Shown here piece after piece: positions 33,108 to 39,906 of a stretch of 64,000 bases of DNA. Below the pieces are notes generated by a model, which worked only from the letters and a program-made list of their open reading frames with translations, was not told the DNA's origin and did not search any database. The stretch's first letter is position 1; each line of letters opens with the position of its first letter. The stretch is from Aliivibrio finisterrensis_A (GTDB lineage: Bacteria; Pseudomonadota; Gammaproteobacteria; Enterobacterales; Vibrionaceae). The stretch is from NCBI RefSeq assembly GCF_004167675.1, contig NZ_SEZQ01000006.1. One strand, given 5' to 3'. The position numbers and the translations under genes are program-made.

Positions 33108-33422
33108 TTATAGCTCAGCGATGTGTGACAGGGTTTCTGGATGACGCTGAACCAATTTTAAAAGGGTTACCGCTTGTCCATTTGGTGCGCTACGCCCTTG
33201 TTCCCAATTTTCTAATGTACGAGATGATGTATGCAGTAAACGCGCAAACACACCACGAGACATATTAAATTGTTCACGAATACTCACGATTTCATTAGGT
33301 GAAATATCTAACTCACTAAAATCGTTAACTTGATGGTTTTTAAGGGTTAACTTACCCTCAGAATGTTCTTTAGCCTCAATAATAGCTGAACTTAACTCTG
33401 TAAATAGGTCACGATTGCTCAT
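33108..33422 (-). CDS. higA: HigA-type antitoxin (XRE family)
   Basis: 104 residues. An N-terminal segment MSNRDLFTELSSAIIEAKEH of the kind that wraps the toxin, and a C-terminal helix-turn-helix (ISPNEIVSIREQFNMSRGVF, TSSRTLENWEQGRSAPNGQA). It neutralises HigB and represses the operon. It overlaps higB by 14 bases in the higB-higA order typical of this family. The match to V. cholerae higA-2, itself an integron cassette gene, is evident by eye. Its TAA is in the core box GTTATAG at 33107. Confidence 0.93.
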   Translation of the reverse strand: MSNRDLFTELSSAIIEAKEHSEGKLTLKNHQVNDFSELDISPNEIVSIREQFNMSRGVFARLLHTSSRTLENWEQGRSAPNGQAVTLLKLVQRHPETLSHIAEL

Positions 33423-33741
33423 TACGCCACGCCTCCATAAAAGCCTTTAATTGTTTCTTTTGGTCTGCGGTTAAATCGGACATTTCATTCTTGCCATAAA
33501 TTGCCAGCAAGTAGAAACGACGATTTTCATCGAGGAAGTAATAGATAACACGAGAGCCACCACGCTTGCCCTTGCCTTTACTTGCAACTCGAATCTTTCG
33601 CAAACCACCTGTACCTTGAATCACATCACCCTGTTTCGGGTTAGACATTAATTCAGCTTGAAAAAGTCTAAACTCTTCATCGCTGAGATACTCATTACGG
33701 TACTTTTCAAATATGGTCGATTCGACAAATATACTTTTCAT
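33409..33741 (-). CDS. higB: HigB-type mRNA interferase toxin
   Basis: 110 residues of the RelE superfamily; HigB toxins cut mRNA on the ribosome. Segments FVESTIFEKYRNEYLSDEEF, DVIQGTGGLRKIRVASKGKG and GGSRVIYYFLDENRRFYLLA match V. cholerae HigB-2 almost throughout. The start is the ATG at 33741, only 6 bases after a minus-10 box, so there is no room for a leader. The longer frame to 33843 runs through the operator and is rejected. The basic GKGKRGG loop is kept, so the toxin appears intact. Confidence 0.93.
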   Translation of the reverse strand: MKSIFVESTIFEKYRNEYLSDEEFRLFQAELMSNPKQGDVIQGTGGLRKIRVASKGKGKRGGSRVIYYFLDENRRFYLLAIYGKNEMSDLTADQKKQLKAFMEAWRNEQS

Positions 33742-33747
33742 ACGCAA

Positions 33748-33788
33748 AGTATACGCAAGTAACGTACAGATAGCAAAACTGTACGTTA
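33748..33788 (-). promoter_or_regulatory. higBA promoter with overlapping palindromic operator
   Basis: On the minus strand: minus-35 TTGCTA (33771-33776), 17-base spacer, minus-10 TATACT (33748-33753), then 6 bases to the ATG. A perfect 10-bp inverted repeat TAACGTACAG/CTGTACGTTA (33760-33769 and 33779-33788) spans the spacer and minus-35, the likely HigA operator. The promoter is cassette-borne. Confidence 0.7.
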
Positions 33789-33833
33789 TTAACGTAGTTA
33801 TAATTTTTTGAAAACGATGCTGACCTGAGCTAT

Positions 33834-33925
33834 GATGCCGCATTAAGGTGTGAGCAGCACTTGGCTATACTTGAGCGAAGCGAAACTGCCAAGCATTGCG
33901 AATCACCCTTAAATGCTTTGTTAGC
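33834..33925 (-). repeat. attC site, short type (92 bp)
   Basis: Arms GCAGCACTTGGC and GCCAAGCATTGCG pair, the loop is TATACTTGAGCGAAGCGAAA, and the inner core is GTTAGC (33920-33925). The outer core, which would be next to higBA, reads GATGCCG instead of (C/T)TAACGCCG, so the recombination point appears mutated. Confidence 0.8.
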
Positions 33926-33936
33926 CCTGTGTTTGA

Positions 33937-34458
33937 CTAGTACATATAACCTAGCCAATCAAAATGTCCAACACCCCACTGCTTATCTCTGAGTGGTTTC
34001 ACATATAGTTCATCAATATGCTCTACAGCAACTCCAAAGTTGGTGTGCTCGTGAAGCCTTAACCAAGACTGCATACACTGAACTTTGTTAAAGCCATTTG
34101 ATGAGTAGAAATCATGTAACTCAGACATGAGGATTATGAAATCAACGTCTTTAGCTTCGGCAAATGCCGATACTTCTGACAACATGAAAGTGCCAATACC
34201 TTGCCCTCTATAACGTTCATCAACACAGAAGTCGATTACGCCCAGAACCTTATGTATTTCCCCACCGACGCTAACAACGCGATAATCCAGTCCAAGATAG
34301 CCAACCAACTGTTCATCTTGAAAATGAAGGGCACGCATATGAGGTAACTGCTTAAAGTAAGAACGACTAACTTGGCAGTCTGGAAAAGCTTGGTTTCTTA
34401 ATGCTTCGATTGCCTTATGATGCAATTCTGAAACATCAATTTCTTGTACGATTTCCAT
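33937..34458 (-). CDS. GNAT-family N-acetyltransferase (cassette)
   Basis: 173 residues. GNAT core: FQDEQLVGYLGLDYRVVSVG, then VLGVIDFCVDERYRGQGIGT with the canonical R-G-x-G-I-G acetyl-CoA loop, and FIILMSELHDFYSSNGF. The C-terminal 50 residues (VAVEHIDELYVKPLRDKQWG) are an extension typical of a cassette-borne sub-family. Substrate unknown. CGAGGAA ribosome site. Flanked by two near-identical short attC sites. Confidence 0.85.
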   Translation of the reverse strand: MEIVQEIDVSELHHKAIEALRNQAFPDCQVSRSYFKQLPHMRALHFQDEQLVGYLGLDYRVVSVGGEIHKVLGVIDFCVDERYRGQGIGTFMLSEVSAFAEAKDVDFIILMSELHDFYSSNGFNKVQCMQSWLRLHEHTNFGVAVEHIDELYVKPLRDKQWGVGHFDWLGYMY

Positions 34459-34476
34459 ATCATTTCCTCGAAAAGG

Positions 34477-34573
34477 GCTAACGCCGCATTAAGGTGTGAG
34501 CGGCGCTTGCCTATACTTTGAGCGAAGCGAAAACGGCAAGCGTTGCGAATCACTCTTAAATGCTTTGTTAGGT
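34477..34573 (-). repeat. attC site, short type (97 bp)
   Basis: Outer core GCTAACG (34477-34483), arms GAGCGGCGCTTGCC and GGCAAGCGTTGCG, loop TATACTTTGAGCGAAGCGAA, inner core GTTAGGT (34567-34573). Same sub-family as 33834-33925, but with both core boxes intact. Confidence 0.88.
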
Positions 34574-34585
34574 GCGTGTTTACCC

Positions 34586-35155
34586 TTACTCTGGATTGAT
34601 GTTTTCTTTTACGACTCTCGCAGGATTACCGACTGCAACTGTATTTTCAGGCACATCTTTAGTCACGACACTTCCCGCACCGATAACAGCACCATAGCCA
34701 ATATTTACACCAGGTAAAACAACCACATTAGCTCCAATCCACACATTATCCGCTATGTGGATTGGTTTAGCAAACTCTTCGTAAGTATAACGGGTGGCAG
34801 CATCAAGAGGATGACCAGCAGTACATAGAGTGACGTTAGGACCTATCATTACGTAGTCACCAATGATGACCTTACCGCAGTCCAAAATGACACCATTCGT
34901 GTTCATATAGAAATTTTTGCCGACTTCTATGTTATAGCCATAATCACAGAAAAACTGTCCATTTAACTGAGTTGTTTCATCAGAGCTGCCAAAGAGAGTT
35001 CGAATCAAGGCATTCTTTTCATTAGCCTCAAAACATGTGCTGATTTGATGACACAATTTAGCTGCCTTAAGCCTATCTTCAGCTAAACCTTCTGAGTCAG
35101 GGTTATACAGTTCACCGCTAATATGGCTCTTTGCTCTGTTACTCAATACTTCCAT
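34586..35155 (-). CDS. Hexapeptide-repeat sugar O-acetyltransferase (cassette)
   Basis: 189 residues, Maa/LacA type: cap domain EDRLKAAKLCHQISTCFEAN, then the beta-helix (NGQFFCDYGYNIEVGKNFYM, VIIGDYVMIGPNVTL), catalytic histidine in TAGHPLDA and the end VAVGNPARVVK. It should acetylate a sugar hydroxyl. The ATG at 35155 is chosen because the longer GTG-started frame begins inside the attC outer core. A paralogue of 19666 by eye. Confidence 0.9.
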   Translation of the reverse strand: MEVLSNRAKSHISGELYNPDSEGLAEDRLKAAKLCHQISTCFEANEKNALIRTLFGSSDETTQLNGQFFCDYGYNIEVGKNFYMNTNGVILDCGKVIIGDYVMIGPNVTLCTAGHPLDAATRYTYEEFAKPIHIADNVWIGANVVVLPGVNIGYGAVIGAGSVVTKDVPENTVAVGNPARVVKENINPE

Positions 35156-35190
35156 TTTTGTACCCGATTTATTGAAGAGTGCCCAAAGCA

Positions 35191-35315
35191 CCTAACGCCT
35201 TGTTAAGGTGTGAGGCACGCAATACTTAAGCCTCCGCATACCACCATAAATGCGAAACCTAACGCATAGTAAAAATGCCACGCGTGACGAATCACGCTTG
35301 AACAATTTGTTATGC
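35191..35315 (-). repeat. attC site, VCR-like (125 bp)
   Basis: Outer core CCTAACG (35191-35197), inner core GTTATGC (35309-35315). Between them TTGTTAAGGTGTGAGGCACG and AAAAATGCCACGCGTGACGA carry the paired arms. The stop of the GNAT gene at 35310 is inside the inner core. Confidence 0.88.
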
Positions 35316-35807
35316 TTGTGCCAAAGACAAGCTCATATTCAGACTAGTTTCCTTTCGACCTGATTCAAAAATCACTTCGTTGTTTAGTCCGGTGTATTTA
35401 AAGCCAAATTTTTCATACAATTTTTGAGCCACGACATTTGATTTATATACATCTAATCTTAACTCTTTCAAACCAAAACGCTGACTATCCATCAACACTA
35501 TTTCCAGTAATCTTTTAGCAATTCCTTGCCCTCTAAAATCAGCATGTACTTGAGCACCTACAAATCCTATTTCGTCTGTATCCATGCCGCACATAGTTCC
35601 CGGAAAAGCTTCTATGCTAGCGACAACCTTTTTATCAACAATTGCTATAAATTGAGGAATTTGTTGTTTGGTAATCCTATTTAGAACAACTTCAATTTTG
35701 TCTTTTGGTGGCGGTGGGCTCCGTAAATATACACCCTCGTCATACACCCCTTGCCAAAGTTCCCAAAACCCATCTAAGTCATCAGGACAGATTCTTCGAA
35801 TTTCCAT
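35310..35807 (-). CDS. GNAT-family N-acetyltransferase (cassette)
   Basis: 165 residues. MEIRRICPDDLDGFWELWQG opens a classic GNAT; VGAQVHADFRGQGIAKRLLE has the R-G-x-G-I-A acetyl-CoA loop, and LDVYKSNVVAQKLYEKFGFK the closing motif. The start at 35807 has GGAG 5 bases upstream; an ATG at 35825 is inside the attC core. The TAA comes from the attC inner core box. Confidence 0.88.
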   Translation of the reverse strand: MEIRRICPDDLDGFWELWQGVYDEGVYLRSPPPPKDKIEVVLNRITKQQIPQFIAIVDKKVVASIEAFPGTMCGMDTDEIGFVGAQVHADFRGQGIAKRLLEIVLMDSQRFGLKELRLDVYKSNVVAQKLYEKFGFKYTGLNNEVIFESGRKETSLNMSLSLAQA

Positions 35808-35821
35808 ATTTTCTCCAAAAA

Positions 35822-35947
35822 GCATAACGCCCTGTTAAGGTGTGAGCAACGCAATACCGAAGCCACCGCATACCACCTTAAACACTAAACGCAACGCATA
35901 GTAAAAATGCCACGTGTTGCGAATCACTCTTAAACAGTTTGTTAGAT
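35822..35947 (-). repeat. attC site, VCR-like (126 bp)
   Basis: Outer core GCATAACG (35822-35829), inner core GTTAGAT (35941-35947). Internal sequence is nearly identical to the attC at 36332 (GTGAGCAACGCAATACC, ACCACCTTAAACACTAAACG, ATGCCACG(T/C)GTTGCGAATC). Confidence 0.92.
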
Positions 35948-36316
35948 GCGATTCGCGGATATTACCCCTTTTGCAAAAAACTCCAACTGTCCATTCTTTG
36001 GGTTTTTAATAAACTCTTCTACAGCCTCTAAGGGAAAAGATTGCTGATTATCGATACTAAGTGCTATGTTGTTACTAATTGTACTTTTTATCCATTCGCC
36101 GCCAGCTGCATTTATTACGATTTCACCAAGATAAACAGCTATCAGGTATCTAGCGCCTAAAGTTGCCTCTTCATCATTTTCATTTACAACAGAAGTTAGG
36201 ACCTCTTCTAGCGTTGATATCGAATCTAGATCTTTCGATAAATGTCCGCCCATCAAAGACACTATTTCTTCAAGGTGCTCGCAAGTATCTTGTATATGTT
36301 TTTCAAATTCCAACAC
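35942..36316 (-). CDS. Hypothetical cassette protein, 124 residues
   Basis: GTG start at 36316 with GGAGG 5 bases upstream. Acidic, helical N-terminus (QDTCEHLEEIVSLMGGHLSK), then LGARYLIAVYLGEIVINAAGGEW, cut here as YLIAVYLGEIVINAAGGEWI, a 'YLGE...GGEW' pattern that I associate with immunity-type or DUF3806-like proteins; this is weak. The TAA is inside the attC inner core at 35941. No toxin partner is adjacent. Confidence 0.65.
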   Translation of the reverse strand: MLEFEKHIQDTCEHLEEIVSLMGGHLSKDLDSISTLEEVLTSVVNENDEEATLGARYLIAVYLGEIVINAAGGEWIKSTISNNIALSIDNQQSFPLEAVEEFIKNPKNGQLEFFAKGVISANRI

Positions 36317-36331
36317 TTAGTCCTCCATTGC

Positions 36332-36457
36332 ATATAACGCCCTGTTAAGGTGTGAGCAACGCAATACCAGAGCAACCGCAAACCACCTTAAACACTAAAC
36401 GCAACGCATAGCAAAAATGCCACGCGTTGCGAATCACTCTTAAACAGATTGTTATAT
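36332..36457 (-). repeat. attC site, VCR-like (126 bp)
   Basis: Outer core ATATAACG (36332-36339), inner core GTTATAT (36451-36457). Arms GTGAGCAACGC and GCGTTGCGAATCAC. Nearly the same as the site at 35822. Confidence 0.92.
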
Positions 36458-36463
36458 TCTGGT

Positions 36464-37786
36464 TTACTCCATGATGATTAGGTTTATATAGCTTTTTTCG
36501 ACACCTCGTCTTTCACACCAAATATCTAAACGCTCTCGTGTTGATGAGATGAAGTCATGCCCATCACTATCTGTAACCATATGTAGTCGTGATGAAATTG
36601 GACGAACGTAACCTCCAACTTGCTTGAATAATAAGGTATTCATAAGTCGTTTAAAAAGCTCATCGAAGGGAACTGAATGACTTGAAGCAATCTCATCTAT
36701 ACTAACCAAATCAATATACCCTCCAGTAGCTAACATGGAATAAATAACGCTAGTTATGTCTTTGCTAATTTCAACTGGCTGCCATTCTTGCATGCTTTCT
36801 CTAGAGTTGAGCGGAGATTCTTTTAGTCTTATGGGTGAATAATACCAACCAGCGCTGGTTTCCGTTTCAAGTGGTTTAGCAAACAACAGAGGAACTGCAG
36901 TTTCTGTATCTGAGTCTTCTCCCCAAGGCATCGCCACATCAAAATAGATAGATATCTTTGACCAAATAACCTCCAGAATTATACGCACAGCATTTCCTTT
37001 CGTTGAAAGCAAAGCTGCCCATTCACGATCTCCGTTAATACCGATAAAAGGAACACCATTACCTTTAACAATGCAAAAACCGTTGGTTGTTACCAGAGAT
37101 GGTAAGCTTGGAATACCAAGTCCCTCGCCAGAATCCTCTCCTTTTTCAGATAGGATATCTAGGAAAGCATTACGCATTCCAGCCTCTGTTGTATAACCAC
37201 CATAACCATGGATAATGCTAAGCGGAGCTAATGTTTCTTGAACTAAAGCGTAAAAAAGTATCCCATCAGCTTTTGATAAACTATGAATTTGACTATATTT
37301 GTGTGGTGCTTCCTTACCCGTTATTTGCGAGAAATGCTTACGCGCAACATCAATATTCGGTTCAAATGTTGGATCTACATCAAATTTTGATTCAAAGTAC
37401 TCGGAGTACTTTTTCCTGATGACTCTTAGGTGATCAAACGCATCGATGTAATCAGCTTTATTTAGCGTTTTCTTCACTTCAAAAATACAAAGCACTTGGT
37501 CTATTGGGTAAATATATTCTTGTGTTCGACCGTATTGCTTTCCCTCTCCACAGACCAACATCCCATCGATTTGTTGAGGTAACATTTCTTCACCAACAGA
37601 GATGAAGCCAGATACAACCTTTAAATCCAAACCTTTCGGAATAACAAAATCTTGGTCTATACCCTGTTTTGTTACCTCTTCGTATGCGCTTCCTAATGTA
37701 GGCATGTGAGGCATATCGATTTCGGCTAGCGCCTGTGTTTCAATTTGTATGAACTGCTCTAGCAGTTCCGATGCTTTATCTATCAT
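36464..37786 (-). CDS. DUF6602-like protein, predicted PD-(D/E)xK nuclease fold (cassette)
   Basis: 440 residues from the ATG at 37786; the frame open to 37852 would begin inside the attC and is rejected. The N-terminal third has the nuclease-like core QQIDGMLVCG (about residues 70-79) followed by CIFEVKKTL (about 100-108), giving D...(E)xK, a PD-(D/E)xK active site, as in DUF6602. SIDEIASSHSVPFDELFKRL near the C-terminus looks like a winged-helix segment. At about 1.3 kb it is an unusually long cassette. Family name from memory; a defence role is speculation. Confidence 0.6.
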   Translation of the reverse strand: MIDKASELLEQFIQIETQALAEIDMPHMPTLGSAYEEVTKQGIDQDFVIPKGLDLKVVSGFISVGEEMLPQQIDGMLVCGEGKQYGRTQEYIYPIDQVLCIFEVKKTLNKADYIDAFDHLRVIRKKYSEYFESKFDVDPTFEPNIDVARKHFSQITGKEAPHKYSQIHSLSKADGILFYALVQETLAPLSIIHGYGGYTTEAGMRNAFLDILSEKGEDSGEGLGIPSLPSLVTTNGFCIVKGNGVPFIGINGDREWAALLSTKGNAVRIILEVIWSKISIYFDVAMPWGEDSDTETAVPLLFAKPLETETSAGWYYSPIRLKESPLNSRESMQEWQPVEISKDITSVIYSMLATGGYIDLVSIDEIASSHSVPFDELFKRLMNTLLFKQVGGYVRPISSRLHMVTDSDGHDFISSTRERLDIWCERRGVEKSYINLIIME

Positions 37787-37811
37787 TCTTTCTCTTAACT
37801 TATTTTGAAGA

Positions 37812-37939
37812 ATATAACGCCGCGTTAAGTAGTGAGCAACGCAGACCACCAAACCTAAACCATTGTGCCGTAAACACTAAAGCTGAATCAAACCGAAAAT
37901 GCCAAGCGTTGAGAATCTGTCTTAAACGCTTTGTTATGT
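37812..37939 (-). repeat. attC site, VCR-like (128 bp)
   Basis: Outer core ATATAACG (37812-37819), inner core GTTATGT (37933-37939), arms GTGAGCAACGC and GCGTTGAGAATC. The dinB stop (37934-37936) is inside the inner core. Confidence 0.9.
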
Positions 37940-38476
37940 ACGTGCTCCCTCTGGCACGATCATAGGCAGGTCTGTACAGCCAAAGTCTAAACCAAACTGA
38001 CTTAACAAGCAGGTTAGCTGACCTCTGTGATGCGTTTGATGATTGAAAATATGTTGGCAGAACTCACCAACTGTTCGTTTAATTACCTGCCCCTCTGTTG
38101 TCGTGTATCTGACTATTTGGTTACAGCTATCAGCGGTAAACTGATTAGTGATTTCAATGTAGACCGAGTCTACAAGTTCTCGTAATTCAGAGAGTTCGTC
38201 TAGATTCGAGGCGAACGTGTCAGAAACTGACTTAGAAACGGGTAATTTCTCTAAAACGGTAGCTTCAACTGATACTAACCCATTTGCTACAAGGCGCTGT
38301 AGCATAATCAAGTCACCGAATAATATATGATTCCAGTGAGCCATGATGGTAGGGAAAAATGAGTTGGTATTCTGATGTAATTGCTCATGAGTCAACTCAC
38401 TGCAAACACCAACTAACTGCTTATTCATTTGCTGATTATACAGCGCCAACATTCTGAAATTTGAGGATAAATCCAT
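37934..38476 (-). CDS. DinB-family protein (cassette)
   Basis: 180 residues, four-helix DinB/YfiT-like fold: SNFRMLALYNQQMNKQLVGV, the first histidine in MAHWNHILFGD, and the closing helix with FNHQTHHRGQLTCLL. The three-histidine metal site is therefore complete. Members act as thiol transferases or are uncharacterised. The ATG at 38476 follows GGAGG; earlier in-frame ATGs are inside or beyond the attC. Its TAA is supplied by the attC core. Confidence 0.88.
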   Translation of the reverse strand: MDLSSNFRMLALYNQQMNKQLVGVCSELTHEQLHQNTNSFFPTIMAHWNHILFGDLIMLQRLVANGLVSVEATVLEKLPVSKSVSDTFASNLDELSELRELVDSVYIEITNQFTADSCNQIVRYTTTEGQVIKRTVGEFCQHIFNHQTHHRGQLTCLLSQFGLDFGCTDLPMIVPEGART

Positions 38477-38490
38477 TTGACCTCCAAAGT

Positions 38491-38667
38491 ACATAACGCT
38501 CTTTCTACGACAAAATGTCTTATAGTTCACCTATAACATTTGTCACTAGTTATTCCATTAAGGCATCTAGCCTTTTTCTAAAATTGAATAAATCAACACG
38601 ATACAGCACATAACATTAGTCGGTGCTTTCATGCTATACGACAACGTGTCGCTTTATGCGGTTAGCT
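38491..38667 (-). repeat. attC site of a different type (177 bp)
   Basis: Outer core ACATAACG (38491-38498), inner core GTTAGCT (38661-38667). The ends pair imperfectly: CGACAAAATGTCTTATAG (left) against CTATACGACAACGTGTCG (right). The arms do not resemble the other sites in the array, and the site is longer. Confidence 0.6.
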
Positions 38668-39201
38668 CACAGGCTGCTTCGATAAACCATAAATAGCATG
38701 ATTGATAATGCGACCATTCAGGTTTTCTCGATTAGAAATAATACCCTCTAATGTCATACCCAACCGCTCACAAACCTTACGGCTTGGTAAGTTATTCTCG
38801 CCTGCTGCTATTTGAATTTTCTCAAGCTGTAAATCTGTGAATGCAATCTCGATTAACTTAGAGACAGCGCGAGTAATAATGCCCTTACCTTGATAAGACT
38901 CACTAAGCCAATAACCAATCTCAGCCATTTTTAACTGGTGATTAATCGTATTGAAGCTGACATTACCAACCAATTCACCTTGGTAAATCATGGCGCAAAC
39001 CATTCCTTTACCTTCGGCATAATCAAGTAGCGATTTACGCACAAAGCGTAGAAAGAAGTCTTCAGATTTTGCGTGTGGTGGCCAAGCTAGCCATTGAGAC
39101 AAATAGGCCTCTTCCTTTGATACGATGTCAAAGTACTTTTTCGCAAAAGATGGCTCAATAAGTGCCAATTTCAATTCACTATCAATTTCCACTGTAAACA
39201 T
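38662..39201 (-). CDS. RimJ/RimL-type GNAT acetyltransferase (cassette)
   Basis: 179 residues of the RimL (ribosomal-protein-serine acetyltransferase-like) sub-type: FVRKSLLDYAEGKGMVCAMI, EIGYWLSESYQGKGIITRAV with the Q-G-K-G-I acetyl-CoA loop, IQIAAGENNLPSRKVCERLG and the ending NHAIYGLSKQ. It is the rightmost cassette gene. AAGGTGAATT precedes the ATG; the TAA is in the attC core GTTAGCT. The target protein is unknown. Confidence 0.88.
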   Translation of the reverse strand: MFTVEIDSELKLALIEPSFAKKYFDIVSKEEAYLSQWLAWPPHAKSEDFFLRFVRKSLLDYAEGKGMVCAMIYQGELVGNVSFNTINHQLKMAEIGYWLSESYQGKGIITRAVSKLIEIAFTDLQLEKIQIAAGENNLPSRKVCERLGMTLEGIISNRENLNGRIINHAIYGLSKQPVS

Positions 39202-39512
39202 AATTCACCTTTTGCCAATATAACCGTTATACATACACTCAAACTCTCAACCGAGCTTATTGATTTCGAATCTTGCCGTTAAAAATTAATGACAATGTAT
39301 GTTTTCCATTCGCACATCATACCCTTTCATAAATGGATTTCATTCTATTTCTTTTCATTTTTCCTTTTTAGAACTGTATTTGTTGATGATTCAAGCTACT
39401 GATAATATTAGTAATAAGTAAAAGGGAATTGATTGTGTTTTGCTAAGCTTCAAACACGCAAAAAATAACTAAGTTACTCTGTTCGATTGAGTATGAGCAA
39501 TGGTTCTATCAA
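39202..39512. other. Right edge of the cassette array, no gene seen
   Basis: 311 bases. ATATAACCGTTATAC at about 39220-39234 looks like the outer core of another attC or an attI junction, as expected at the 5' end of the first cassette. Beyond it I see no integrase gene, no attI-like arms and no credible ORF. Confidence 0.4.
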
Positions 39513-39707
39513 CTAGGCATCATTTTCATTATTGGTAATCACCATTAATTCATCATTGAGGTTGGTGGTAACTTGAACGCTAATCGGTTGGCAACAAACT
39601 CTACAATCTTCAATATATTCTTGGCCAAGATCTTCAGGACCGGCGACAATTACAATCACTTCATTGCAATAAGGGCAACATACTTTTTCTTCATGTAATA
39701 ATTCCAT
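39513..39707 (-). CDS. CPXCG-motif cysteine-rich protein
   Basis: 64 residues. Two cysteine pairs (VCCPYCNEV, DCRVCCQPI) and GPEDLGQEYIEDC in between mark the small CPXCG zinc-ribbon family, widespread in gammaproteobacteria and of unknown role. The ATG at 39707 is preferred: GAGGG lies upstream within the longer frame that starts at 39725. Confidence 0.82.
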   Translation of the reverse strand: MELLHEEKVCCPYCNEVIVIVAGPEDLGQEYIEDCRVCCQPISVQVTTNLNDELMVITNNENDA

Positions 39708-39842
39708 CCCATCTTCCCTCTGCATAATATCAATACCATTATTGAACTTTGAGTTTGCTTTCGCACATATTCTGTCGAAAGCATTAACATTATTAATATA
39801 GCAAAGATAAATAGGTCCGACATCGTTACTAATTTAAACGTA

Positions 39843-39876
39843 AAAAAGCCGAGCAAGTTACCCTGCTCGGCTTTTG
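39843..39876 (-). terminator. Terminator of the formate dehydrogenase operon
   Basis: AAAAGCCGAGCA (39844-39855) pairs with TGCTCGGCTTTT (39864-39875), an uninterrupted 12-bp stem with a T-run on the minus strand, 31 bases after the fdh gamma stop. Confidence 0.88.
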
Positions 39877-39906
39877 AATTTATGACAATAAAAGTAATGA
39901 ATTAAC

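Noticed and set aside
33742..33843. 34 extra N-terminal codons for HigB
   Set aside because: They run through the promoter and operator, and the downstream MKSIFVEST start matches the known V. cholerae toxin.
37787..37852. 22 extra N-terminal codons for the DUF6602-like cassette gene
   Set aside because: They would begin within the attC site at 37812-37939, which belongs to the preceding cassette; the ATG at 37786 is the first credible start.
35191..37939. Regularly spaced similar repeats that might suggest a CRISPR array
   Set aside because: The repeats are about 125 bp, are imperfect dyads with recombination core boxes, and are separated by full genes rather than short unique spacers; no cas genes are present. 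They are attC sites.
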